From contig NZ_AQUI01000002.1 of assembly GCF_000371785.1 (NCBI RefSeq), forward strand, positions 4,637,352 through 4,701,351: a stretch of 64,000 nt of DNA, given 5' to 3'. The stretch's first letter is position 1, and each line of letters begins with the position of its first letter. Below the pieces are notes generated by a model. The model ran no database searches and was not told the origin of the DNA. It saw only the letters and a list, made by a program, of their open reading frames with translations. This stretch comes from Actinopolyspora halophila DSM 43834 (lineage in GTDB: Bacteria; Actinomycetota; Actinomycetes; Mycobacteriales; Pseudonocardiaceae). Shown piece by piece: positions 1-7,863 of the stretch. A program made the translations under genes and the position numbers.

Positions 1-82
1 TGACCCCGGCCTCGTTCGCGTTGAACGCGTGCTCGTAGTTCTCGACGAGGTCCGCCAGGGCACGGTCGGTTTCGTTCCGCAA
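1..82 (-). CDS. SnoaL/NTF2-like protein, N-terminal fragment
   Basis: Only the first 27 codons lie in the window; the gene continues past the left edge. The start is read as TTG at 82 because a strong GGAGGA ribosome binding site sits a few bases upstream. The peptide has a helix followed by ENYEHAFNANEAGV, which resembles the first helix of SnoaL-like/SgcJ-EcaC small NTF2-fold proteins (typically Y-x-x-A-F-N-A-x-D/E). Function cannot be assigned from the fragment. The ribosome binding site is buried in a perfect hairpin described separately. Confidence 0.45.
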   Translation of the reverse strand, partial: MRNETDRALADLVENYEHAFNANEAGV

Positions 83-84
83 GG

Positions 85-114
85 TTTCCTCCTGTCGTCG
101 TGGACAGGAGGAAA
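85..114 (-). promoter_or_regulatory. Perfect hairpin sequestering the RBS of the left-edge gene
   Basis: Bases 85-96 (TTTCCTCCTGTC) and 103-114 are a perfect 12-bp inverted repeat with a 6-nt loop. In the minus-strand transcript the second arm contains the GGAGGA Shine-Dalgarno of the gene starting at 82, and the first arm is its exact complement, so the folded RNA would hide the ribosome binding site. This could be translational control or a thermosensor-like element; no terminator-type U tract follows. Confidence 0.55.
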
Positions 115-221
115 ACTGCGACTTCGAGTCAACTCGATGTCAAGGGCACCGAACCTTCGCACCGGCGAAACCACCGGCCAGGTCCGCGACCTCAGCGGCG
201 TCCCGGAGGTACTTGCACGGA

Positions 222-536
222 TCAGGCCGCGTACAACTCTGTCCGGGTCTCCAGTACGCGCTGCCGGAAGTGCGGATTCCGCAGGCCGGAGGAACTGACC
301 ACGTCCACCGGCCTGCCCAGTATCCGCTCGAGTCCTTCCTTCAGGCCGAAGTACGTGCCGGAGTGGTCGAAATCCGGTCCTGCGTCGAACTCGACGAGAA
401 CGTCGACATCGCTGGAGGCGGCGTCGAAGGAATCGTCGACGGCCGAACCGAAAAGATCGAGGCGACGCGCCGAGAGCGTCGAGCACAGCTCCTCGATCTC
501 GTTCCGCTTCTCCTCGATCAGCTCGTGCACGGCCAT
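222..536 (-). CDS. MntA-type nucleotidyltransferase, orphan
   Basis: 104-aa protein starting at ATG 536. It carries the minimal nucleotidyltransferase signature: a G-S-A motif (FGSAVDD, near residue 28) followed by S-D-V-D-V-L-V-E-F with the two metal-binding aspartates. Family members are AMP-transferring antitoxins (MntA) usually paired with a HEPN toxin (HepT), or stand-alone small MNT proteins. No HEPN partner lies beside it here: upstream is xthA and downstream is an unrelated SnoaL-like gene. It is separated from xthA by 47 bp on the same strand. Role as antitoxin is uncertain without its toxin. Confidence 0.7.
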   Translation of the reverse strand: MAVHELIEEKRNEIEELCSTLSARRLDLFGSAVDDSFDAASSDVDVLVEFDAGPDFDHSGTYFGLKEGLERILGRPVDVVSSSGLRNPHFRQRVLETRTELYAA

Positions 537-583
537 CACCTCCCGACCGCATCGTGCCCGAGGGATTACGCGCGCAGCACTTC

Positions 584-1420
584 TCACAGATCGTAGGAGA
601 CGGTCACCGGGGCGTGGTCGCTCCAACGCTTGTCGTAGGACGGCGCGCGCTCCACCACGGCCTCGGTGGCGCAGCCGGCCAGCCCACCGGTGGCCACGTG
701 ATAGTCGATCCGCCATCCGGAGTCGTTGTCGAAGGCCTTCCCCCGGTAGGACCACCAGGAGTACGGCCCCGGCCCCTCGGGGAACAGGCTCCGGACCACA
801 TCGGTGTAACCCGCCTCGTCGAACACCCTGCTCAGCCAGGCCCGTTCCTCGGGCAGGAAACCGGCCGACTTGCGGTTGTTCTTCCAGTTCTTCAGGTCGA
901 TCTCCTGGTGCGCGATGTTCCAGTCACCGCAGACCAGCACCTCCTTGCCCGCCTGCTCGGCCCGGGCACGGAGCTCGTGCAGGTACGGCAGGAACTCCTC
1001 CATGAAGCGTTCCTTCTCGTCCTGCTTCGGAGTCCCGGCCTCCCCGCTGGGCAGGTAGAGACTGCCGATGGTCACCTTGTCCAGCTCGACCTCGGCGTAT
1101 CGGCCGCTGGCGTCGAACTCCTCCGAGCCGAAGCCGATCCGGCTGGTCACCGGGGTGACGCGGCTGTAAACGGCTACTCCGCTGCGTCCCTTGTCCGCGC
1201 TCGGGGCGAGCAGGGTGTGCCACCCCTCGGGGGCACGCACCGCGTCCGAGAGCTGGTCGTACTCGGCACGCGTCTCCTGCATGCACACCACGTCGGCCCC
1301 GGTGGCGGCGAGCCACTCGACGAAGCCCTTCTTGGCCGCGGCACGCAGGCCGTTCACATTCACCGTCGAGACAGTCAGCACGCCCCGAGGATAACCATGC
1401 CCGTCGGGCACATCGGTCAT
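584..1420 (-). CDS. xthA: Exodeoxyribonuclease III
   Basis: 278-aa member of the exonuclease III/AP endonuclease family, acting on abasic sites and 3' ends in base excision repair in the cytoplasm. Visible motifs in order: STVNVNGLRAA (metal/phosphate site), MQETRAEYD (catalytic Glu), GRSGVAVYSR, GDWNIAHQEIDLKNWKNN (catalytic Asp and Asn), a C-terminal RIDYHVAT and the WSDHAPV motif with the catalytic His. The start is taken at ATG 1420; GTG 1381 just before the conserved LTVSTVNVNG is an alternative. It diverges from the secreted adenosine deaminase gene, with about 140 bp between starts. Confidence 0.92.
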   Translation of the reverse strand: MTDVPDGHGYPRGVLTVSTVNVNGLRAAAKKGFVEWLAATGADVVCMQETRAEYDQLSDAVRAPEGWHTLLAPSADKGRSGVAVYSRVTPVTSRIGFGSEEFDASGRYAEVELDKVTIGSLYLPSGEAGTPKQDEKERFMEEFLPYLHELRARAEQAGKEVLVCGDWNIAHQEIDLKNWKNNRKSAGFLPEERAWLSRVFDEAGYTDVVRSLFPEGPGPYSWWSYRGKAFDNDSGWRIDYHVATGGLAGCATEAVVERAPSYDKRWSDHAPVTVSYDL

Positions 1421-1559
1421 GCGCCCACCCGCCCCTCAGGAGTTGCTCGAGCGGGTGAAGATCCTCTTGTACCGCTGGTGTAGCGGACCATCATGCGCGA
1501 AGGTGATCGACTCGGATGGTCGCGAAACACCGACCTTCGAGTACACCGGAGGAACACGT

Positions 1560-3188
1560 ATGAGCCCGACCGGCCGACTTTCACGGCCCCACTTCTCCCG
1601 CGGCAGACACAACTACGGCAAGGCGGCCGGAATCGCGGTGGCCGCGCTCGTCACCGCCACCTCGCTGCCCGCGATGTCGGCGCAGGCGCAAGCACAGCCG
1701 CAGCCGGACTGTGCTCCGTGGGACCGCGAATGCCGGGTGAACCAGCACCTGGACGAGATCCGCTCCCAGCCCGAACAACTGGCCGAGTTCGCACGGGCCA
1801 TGCCCAAGGGCGGGGATCTGCACAACCACCTGTCCGGGGCGGTCTCCACGGAGTCGTTGATCCGCTACGCGGCCGAGGACGGCCGCTGCATCGACACCGA
1901 AACGCTGGCCGCCTCGAACGCTCCCTGCACCACGGGGCAGCGCCCGGCCTCCGACGCGGTGAACGATCAAGAGTTCCGCCGGGAGGTCATCGAGGCCTGG
2001 TCCATGGAGGGCTTCGAACCGGGCGGCGCCGAGTCCGGCCACGACCACTTCTTCGCCACCTTCGGCAAGTTCGGCGCGGCAACCGAAGGACGGGACGGCG
2101 ACATGCTCGCCGAGGTGGCGGACGATCTCGCCGAGCAGAACCAGTTCTACCTCGAGACCCTGCTGTCCAAGCAGTCCGCGGAACTCGGCGAGCTCGCCGA
2201 CCGCGTCGGTTTCACCCCGAAAACCACCGACGACTTCCAACGGTTGCGGAACACGCTGCTGAGCAGGGGTCTCGACGACGTCGAGCGGGCCGCGCGCGCC
2301 GACACCGAACGGGACTTCGCCCGCTACCGGGACCTGTTGAACTGCGGGACCCGCACCGCCCTGGCCGGCTGCGACGTGGAGGTGCGGCTGGACTACCAGG
2401 TCTCCCGGGCACGTCCCCCGGCCAACGTTTTCGCGCAGCTGCTGCTCGGCTTCGAACTAGCCCAGAGCGATCCGCACTTCGTCGGGCTCAACATGGTCCA
2501 GCCCGAGGACGCCGAGATCTCGCTGCGGGACTACACGCTGCACATGCGCATGATCGAATACCTGAGTGCGCACTACCCCGAGGTCTCGGTAACGCTGCAC
2601 GCCGGTGAACTGGTCCCGGGACTGGTCAAACCCGAGGACCTGAGCTTCCACATCAACCAGGCCGTCAACATCGCCGGAGCCGACCGGATCGGGCACGGTA
2701 TCGACCTGCGCCACGAGGACAACTGGCGCGCGCTGGCCGCGCGCATGGCAGAACGTGACATCGCGGTGGAAGCCCCGTTGACGAGCAACTGCCAGATACT
2801 CCGGGTGTGCGGGCCGAAGGAGCACCCGCTGCCCACCTATCTGGAACACGATGTTCCGGTGGCGCTGTCCACCGACGACCCCGGGGTCTCCCGCAGCGAC
2901 ATCACGGCCGAGTACCGGCGTGCGGCAGCGGACTTCGGGCTCAGCTACTCGCAACTCAAGGACAGCGCGCGCACCTCGCTGGAACACGGCTTCCTCCCCG
3001 GCGAGAGCCTGTGGGCCGATGCGGACTCCCACCGGATGAGGTCCGAGTGCACCGTGGCGGCACCGGGAAGGGGCAACCTGACCGCCTCCTGCGCGGAGCT
3101 GCTGAGAACCAGCCCGAAGGCCGAGTTGCAGTGGCGCCAGGAGAAGGCGTTCCACGCCTTCGAGGCCCGGTACGCGGCACGCGCCTGA
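1560..3188 (+). CDS. Secreted adenosine deaminase (ADGF/CECR1-like)
   Basis: 542-aa protein starting at ATG 1560, 7 bases after GGAGG. A basic N-terminus and hydrophobic stretch (about residues 20-45, ending ASLPAMSAQAQA-like) predict a Sec signal peptide. The catalytic zinc site of the adenosine/AMP deaminase family is intact: HxH in GDLHNHLSGA (His88, His90), LHAGEL with the proton-donor Glu, IGHGIDL and the zinc-binding Asp pair in LSTDDPGV. It would deaminate extracellular adenosine to inosine for purine salvage. The longer size compared with cytosolic ADA (about 340 aa) and the export signal match the secreted ADGF-like branch. A strong hairpin follows at 3220. Confidence 0.85.
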   Translation: MSPTGRLSRPHFSRGRHNYGKAAGIAVAALVTATSLPAMSAQAQAQPQPDCAPWDRECRVNQHLDEIRSQPEQLAEFARAMPKGGDLHNHLSGAVSTESLIRYAAEDGRCIDTETLAASNAPCTTGQRPASDAVNDQEFRREVIEAWSMEGFEPGGAESGHDHFFATFGKFGAATEGRDGDMLAEVADDLAEQNQFYLETLLSKQSAELGELADRVGFTPKTTDDFQRLRNTLLSRGLDDVERAARADTERDFARYRDLLNCGTRTALAGCDVEVRLDYQVSRARPPANVFAQLLLGFELAQSDPHFVGLNMVQPEDAEISLRDYTLHMRMIEYLSAHYPEVSVTLHAGELVPGLVKPEDLSFHINQAVNIAGADRIGHGIDLRHEDNWRALAARMAERDIAVEAPLTSNCQILRVCGPKEHPLPTYLEHDVPVALSTDDPGVSRSDITAEYRRAAADFGLSYSQLKDSARTSLEHGFLPGESLWADADSHRMRSECTVAAPGRGNLTASCAELLRTSPKAELQWRQEKAFHAFEARYAARA

Positions 3189-3219
3189 GCGTCCCGCCCC
3201 GGCCGGACAGCACTGCGAA

Positions 3220-3258
3220 ACCGGTGCGGTGGACGCCTCCGAGCTCCGCCGCACCGGT
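3220..3258 (+). terminator. Hairpin terminator after adenosine deaminase gene
   Basis: ACCGGTGCGG (3220-3229) pairs perfectly with 3249-3258 and additional inner pairs are possible. It lies 32 bp after the stop codon of the deaminase gene. There is no U tract, as is common in high-GC actinobacteria. Confidence 0.6.
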
Positions 3259-3261
3259 CGC

Positions 3262-3380
3262 TCACGGCATCCGCCGGTCCCCGTCCGTGAACCAGCAGGC
3301 CGTCCGCGCGCAGCCGCCCCATCGGGACGTGCTCCCGCGAGCTGCCGTCGGGCACGAGGTGGGCGACCTCGACACCACGG
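3262..3380 (-). pseudogene. Broken second copy of the 3' end of the DUF488 gene
   Basis: This stretch is about 90% identical by eye to 7177-7300, the last 40 codons of the intact DUF488 gene. It reads PDGSSREH, PMGRLRADGLLV and then shifts frame: one extra base in the segment equivalent to VYDGDWRMP moves the ending out of frame, and a 6-bp in-frame gap removes two alanines. Nothing resembling the first two thirds of the gene is present upstream. It is a truncated duplicate, about 3.9 kb from its parent, between adenosine deaminase and menB. Confidence 0.8.
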
Positions 3381-3472
3381 AAGGCCCCGCGGCGGTGCGA
3401 GTCGCTCGGGCGGTGCTTCGGCGTCGCGAGTGCCGAAGTACCACACCGGCCATCAGCACGGGAAAGAATCGG

Positions 3473-4408
3473 TCAGTAGTACCAGGGGAACTCCGACCAG
3501 TCCGGGTCGCGTTTCTCCAGGAACGAGTCGCGCCCCTCGGCCGCCTCGTCGGTCATGTACGCGAGACGGGTCGTCTCCCCCGCGAAGACCTGCTGGCCGA
3601 CCAGACCGTCATCGATGGCGTTGAAGGCGTACTTGAGCATGCGTTGCGCGGTCGGGGACTTACCGTTGATCTCACGGGACCACTGCAACGCTGTCTCCTC
3701 CAGTTCACCGTGGGGGACAACGGTGTTGACCATGCCCATCCGGTGCGCGTCCTCGGCGCCGTAGGGACGGCCGAGGAAGAAGATCTCGCGTGCGAACTTC
3801 TGTCCGACCTGCCTGGCCAAGTAGGCCGAACCGAACCCGGCGTCGAAGCTGCCGACATCGGCGTCGGTCTGCTTGAACCGGGCGTGCTCCGCGCTGGCGA
3901 GCGTGAGGTCGCACACCACGTGCAGGCTGTGTCCGCCACCGGCGGCCCAACCGGGAACCACCGCGACGACGACCTTGGGCATGAAGCGAATCAGGCGCTG
4001 TACTTCGAGGATGTGCAGCCGACCCGCCTGAGCGGGGTCGACGGTCTCGGCTGTCTCGCCCTCGGCGTACCGGTAACCGGAACGGCCTCGGATTCGCTGG
4101 TCACCGCCGGAGCAGAAGGCCCAACCGCCGTCCTTGGGGGACGGGCCGTTCCCCGTGAGCAGCACGCAGCCGACGTCACTGGTCATGCGGGCGTGGTCGA
4201 GCGCGCGGTAGAGCTCGTCGACGGTGTGCGGGCGGAAGGCGTTCCGTGACTCGGGACGGTCGAACGCGATGCGGACGGTGCCCTTACCAGGGCCGTCCTC
4301 GACGCAACGATGGTACGTGATGTCGGTGAAGTCGAAGCCCGCCACAGGCTGCCACACGGCCGGGTCGAACAGTTCGGAGATAGGCTGCATGCGTGTCGTC
4401 ACGGCCAC
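3473..4408 (-). CDS. menB: 1,4-dihydroxy-2-naphthoyl-CoA synthase
   Basis: 311-aa crotonase-fold enzyme that closes the second ring of the menaquinone head group from o-succinylbenzoyl-CoA. Diagnostic features include the oxyanion-hole segments RPESRNAFRP and WAFCSGGDQRIRG, the VPGWAAGGGHSLHVVCDL helix, the KQTDADVGSFDAGFGSAYLARQVG segment typical of MenB, and the C-terminal DWSEFPWYY. Length fits actinobacterial MenB. No other men genes are in the window. Confidence 0.95.
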   Translation of the reverse strand: MAVTTRMQPISELFDPAVWQPVAGFDFTDITYHRCVEDGPGKGTVRIAFDRPESRNAFRPHTVDELYRALDHARMTSDVGCVLLTGNGPSPKDGGWAFCSGGDQRIRGRSGYRYAEGETAETVDPAQAGRLHILEVQRLIRFMPKVVVAVVPGWAAGGGHSLHVVCDLTLASAEHARFKQTDADVGSFDAGFGSAYLARQVGQKFAREIFFLGRPYGAEDAHRMGMVNTVVPHGELEETALQWSREINGKSPTAQRMLKYAFNAIDDGLVGQQVFAGETTRLAYMTDEAAEGRDSFLEKRDPDWSEFPWYY

Positions 4409-4578
4409 GACGATAGGCTACCGCGTCCGCCACAGGGCTTCCGGTCACTTATCGATTGCGAGTGCTCACTCACGGGAACCGGGGCTCGCGGGCACACCAA
4501 CGAAACTCCGTAGTGTCGCAAAACCGGATTGCTCCGGGGTGCTGGTCGGAGCGGACACGTTTCGCGGGAGGAACACGG

Positions 4579-5373
4579 ATGCCACTGTCCTATGTCAACG
4601 GACGCGAGCTGTACTTCGCGGACACCGGGGGCGACGAAAACCCCGCTGTGCTGCTGGGACACGGCTTTTTCCTGGACCACACCATGTTCGCCGCGCAGGC
4701 CGACGCCCTCGCGTCCCGCGGCTACCGGGTGGTGACCTGGGACGCGCGTGGGCACGGCGACAGTCCGGCCGGGGACGCGCCGTTCACCTACTGGGACACC
4801 GCGCGCGACCTGATCGGCCTGATGGACCACCTGGGCATCGGGAACGCGGTCGTCGGCGGCCTCTCGCAGGGCGGGTTCACCGCGCTGCGCGCGGCGCTGA
4901 TCGCACCGCACCGGGTCACCGGGCTTCTGCTCCTGGACACCGAGGCACACCCACTGTCCGCTGAGGACCACCGCGACTACACCGCCCTGTTCGGCGGGCT
5001 GGCCGAACACGGCCCCGTTGACGAGCTGCTCGTTCCGCTGTCACAGCAGATCATCGGAGACCACCCGCAAGCGAACCACTGGCGGCAACGCTGGAAGATC
5101 CGTCCGCTCCCCCTCGGTTCTCCCGCGCGGTGCCTGCTCGAACGCGACGACATCACTGCTCGCGCCGGTGAGATCGCGTGTCCCACGCTGCTGATGCGCG
5201 GTTCGAAGGACGCTTCCATCCCCCGTGAACGCATGGAGTTCCTGAGCACGGCCATCCCGCAGGCGGGCCCGCTGCACGAGGTGGACGGGGCGGCCCACGC
5301 CCCACCCGTGACGCATCCCGAGGAAAGCACCTCGCTGCTGGTGTCCTTCTTGGATTCCCTGGGGCGCTGGTAA
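4579..5373 (+). CDS. Alpha/beta hydrolase
   Basis: 264-aa alpha/beta-hydrolase; ATG 4579 chosen because GGAGG lies 8 bases upstream. The nucleophile elbow is GLSQGG (Ser about residue 95), the oxyanion region LLGHGFFLDH, an acidic residue after LLMRGSKDAS, and the catalytic His in DGAAHAPPVTHP. It resembles the epoxide hydrolase/haloperoxidase-like branch but substrate cannot be deduced. It runs opposite to menB and its stop is only 4 bp from the stop of the convergent regulator. Confidence 0.85.
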   Translation: MPLSYVNGRELYFADTGGDENPAVLLGHGFFLDHTMFAAQADALASRGYRVVTWDARGHGDSPAGDAPFTYWDTARDLIGLMDHLGIGNAVVGGLSQGGFTALRAALIAPHRVTGLLLLDTEAHPLSAEDHRDYTALFGGLAEHGPVDELLVPLSQQIIGDHPQANHWRQRWKIRPLPLGSPARCLLERDDITARAGEIACPTLLMRGSKDASIPRERMEFLSTAIPQAGPLHEVDGAAHAPPVTHPEESTSLLVSFLDSLGRW

Positions 5374-5377
5374 CGCC

Positions 5378-6157
5378 CTATCCCGCCGGGATTCCCAGGT
5401 AGAGCTGCATCTCCTGGCTCGGGTCCGGAGTCGGGTAGACCTGCGCCAACAACTCGACCTCCCGCCCGCGGTCGAGGTCGTGGACCAGGAAGTGCGGCTT
5501 GTGGCGTCCCAGGATCACCTCCTGCAGGTCCCACATCCGCACGAACTCCGTCGATCGCGAGAGCACCTCCAGGACCTCGGCGAACATCGGGTTACCGGGC
5601 CTGCGCGCCATGAGGGCGCGCAACCAGGCCACCGTCAGCCGTGCCTCGTGCTCCCACTCGACCATGACGGCCTTGGACTCCGACATGTAGAAGAACCAGG
5701 TCAACACGTTGCCGACCTCGGTGATGCGCCGAAAGATCCGCCGGTACTCGGCGTTGGAGTACAGCACGTTCCAGGATTCGTCGACGTAGGCGGCCAAACT
5801 CGGATGCAGCCCGTCCGCCGCCTCGCGCTGCACCGACGTCACCTCCTGCCGCCACGCCGGTTCCACTTGGTCGCCGCGGTGAGCACCGGCCAGGTCGTGG
5901 AGGTGCTGCCGTTCCACCGAGATGCTCCCGAGAGCATCGGCCAGTCGGTCCACCACCGCCGGGGAGGGATTGTCCGCGTGGCCCTGTTCCAGCTTCTGGA
6001 CGTACCCCACGCCGGCGCGCGCCGCCGTCGCCAACTCCGCCCGGTTCATCGCCGGGCGCGGTGTCCGGTAGGTCGGGTCAGGCGCGAACGCGGCAGGCGG
6101 GGCACCCGACCGCAGGTGGCGTAAATAACTACCGAAAGTCGGCGTTTCGATGATCAC
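5378..6157 (-). CDS. XRE-family regulator with MmyB-like ligand domain
   Basis: 259 aa. The N-terminal helix-turn-helix reads MNRAELATAARAGVGYVQKLEQG, followed at about residues 100-255 by a MmyB-like PAS domain (YSNAEYRRIF, NVLTWFFYMS, VEWEHEARLTVAWLRA, HKPHFLVHDLDRG, MQLYLGIPAG). These regulators in actinobacteria are typically local repressors that bind a small hydrophobic ligand, often beside SDR genes. Here the divergent neighbour would be the region 6.2-7.1 kb, which now holds only a decayed MarR gene; the convergent neighbour is an alpha/beta hydrolase. Confidence 0.88.
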   Translation of the reverse strand: MIIETPTFGSYLRHLRSGAPPAAFAPDPTYRTPRPAMNRAELATAARAGVGYVQKLEQGHADNPSPAVVDRLADALGSISVERQHLHDLAGAHRGDQVEPAWRQEVTSVQREAADGLHPSLAAYVDESWNVLYSNAEYRRIFRRITEVGNVLTWFFYMSESKAVMVEWEHEARLTVAWLRALMARRPGNPMFAEVLEVLSRSTEFVRMWDLQEVILGRHKPHFLVHDLDRGREVELLAQVYPTPDPSQEMQLYLGIPAG

Positions 6158-6655
6158 ATCACGATTCTATGTCGAGAAGCTTCCTCTCTGCGTAGCAGGT
6201 TGATCACTGAGAGTGCCCTACGCGCCGAACGTGACCGCGCGAGGCCCCGCGACCGGATCGCCCATCCCCACGGCAACCGAACACGGATCCGCGCAACCAC
6301 CCGACAACGCTCCGTAACAGGTGTTCCTGACAGGGGTATCCCCCGCGGGGATATCCCTGTCGGTCACAGTTGCCCGCCCACGTCGCCGACGCACAAAATC
6401 CGATGTGGTACGCGCTCACCACACCGAATGACCTCCGACCAGCACGACTTCGAGGAGCGCCTCGTGCACTGCCCGAACCGGCCTCGCCCTGCGAGTTCAT
6501 CCGACCGGCTCCGCAACGGCGTTCCGGAAACCTGCCCCTGGGGGAAAGCCTCGACACCACATCGGCGTCGAGGCAGGGGCCGGGGAACTGAGGCTCCCCG
6601 GCCCCGCGGGGGCCAACGGAACCCCGCCGGGCGGCCACCGGCACCCGGTGGAGAC
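6158..6655. other. Gene-free region with strong dyad symmetries
   Basis: No credible gene is seen on either strand. It holds a 15-bp near-perfect inverted repeat at 6329-6343/6347-6361 (one G/A mismatch, 3-nt spacer; arm GACAGGGGTATCCCC), about 170 bp upstream of the XRE regulator start. It also holds nested, mutually exclusive stems at 6534-6614: GCCCCT (6534) with AGGGGC (6575), GCCTCGAC (6548) with GTCGAGGC (6567), and an alternative 11-bp stem GGGGCCGGGGA (6576-6586) with 6595-6605. These may be regulatory RNA or operator sites. Confidence 0.45.
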
Positions 6656-7102
6656 GTGGTGCTCGGCAAACTGCTGAGACAGCTCAACGTCGAACTCGAC
6701 CGGTTCAACGTTCTGTTCGATGAGTTCCACGCTCTGTACCACACCGACCTCAACGCGCTCGTCACGATCCTCGACGCGGCCAACCGGCAGGAGCCGATCA
6801 CACCCGGCCGGTTGGCGGCCGCCCTGGATCCGAGCGTTTCGGCCACCACGGCGCCGCTGGAGCGGTCGGGAATCACCCGGTCAAGTCACCCGCGAGCGCA
6901 GCGAGACCGACCGGCGCAGGGGCGAACTGGACATCCACGACACCGCCCGCAGGTCGGCGGCGACTTCTACCGGCCGCTGATGCGCGAGCTCAGCGGGGTC
7001 TGAGGGCAGTTCAGCGACGAGCAGCGGGGAACGATCAGGCAGTTCCGCACCGCCACGATCGGTGCGGCGGGGCGTGCGCGGGAGGCGATCGAGCGGCACT
7101 GA
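6656..7102 (+). pseudogene. Decayed MarR-family regulator
   Basis: The first part reads as a MarR protein (LLRQLNVELDRFNVLFDEFHALYHTDLNALVTILDAANR, written in parts) with PGRLAAALD as the start of the recognition helix. After APLERSG the frame shifts: the next frame carries VTRERSETDRRRGELDIHDTAR, the wing of a MarR domain, and then the original frame resumes with GGDFYRPLMREL. An in-frame TGA at about 7001 interrupts GQFSDEQRGTIRQF, and the ancestral stop is at 7100. Two compensating frameshifts plus a nonsense codon make a functional protein unlikely. Confidence 0.8.
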
Positions 7103-7176
7103 GAGCGGGGCCGGTGCGGCACCCCACCGCGGAGGACAGCGAGCACGGAAAACGCGTTCCCGCCGGGGAACGGTGC

Positions 7177-7710
7177 TCACGGCATCCGCCAGTCCCCGTC
7201 GTAAACCAGCAGGCCGTCCGCGCGCAGCCGCGCCGCCCCCATCGGGGAGTGCTCCCGCAGGCTGCCGTCGGACATGAGGTGGGCGGCCTCGACACCACGG
7301 GCCAGCATCACGTGATCGGCGATCAAGCGCCGGTGGCAGCGCCACCACACGCTCTCCGCGCACATGACCGCCGTGCCGACCCGTGCGGCCTCCTCGAGCA
7401 GCTCCTCGATCGCGGTGCGGAACTGCTCGGTGCGCATGTGCGCCGCGTAGGCGCGGAACGAGCTGTTCTCCCAGACCACGTCCGGCGAGTTCTCCGGCAG
7501 CTTGCGGAACCCGCCGAGGCGCTTCTCCCAGCGGTAGTCGACACCGGCCTCGGGCAGCCAGTTCCGGAGTTCCGAGTGGTTGAAGTCGGGGGCGCGCCTG
7601 CTGCCCGGCGCGCTGCGCACATCCACGACGGACGAGACACCGGCCTCATCCAGCAACCGGGCGAACTCCTCGCGAGTGGCCGTGCCGTGCCCGACCGTGA
7701 TCAGCCGCAT
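7177..7710 (-). CDS. DUF488 family protein
   Basis: 177 aa from ATG 7710. It begins MRLITVGHGTATREEFARLL and has the DUF488 hallmarks VVDVRSAPGSRR, FNHSELRNWLPEAGVDYRWEKRLGG, and the later MCAESVWWRCHRRLIAD with a Cys and the RCHR motif. The family is widespread and of unknown biochemical role; its conserved Asp/Arg/Cys/His set suggests a nuclease- or phosphatase-like site, but this is not established. A broken copy of its 3' end lies at 3262-3380. Confidence 0.88.
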   Translation of the reverse strand: MRLITVGHGTATREEFARLLDEAGVSSVVDVRSAPGSRRAPDFNHSELRNWLPEAGVDYRWEKRLGGFRKLPENSPDVVWENSSFRAYAAHMRTEQFRTAIEELLEEAARVGTAVMCAESVWWRCHRRLIADHVMLARGVEAAHLMSDGSLREHSPMGAARLRADGLLVYDGDWRMP

Positions 7711-7863
7711 CACCGCTCCCAACCCGCTTCCCGCTGTCACCGAAGCGTCCCGGGAAAGGCTACCCAGTGGAGGAGCACCCGGCCGAACGACGAAGAACGG
7801 CAGTCACGCCGCCCGGGACTCCACCGAGCAACCACCCGGGACGACCCGAGCGGAGAGCCTCGA

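Noticed and set aside
6534-6614. Cobalamin or other known riboswitch
   Set aside because: Strong alternative stems exist, but none of the conserved sequence boxes I know for common riboswitch classes is present.
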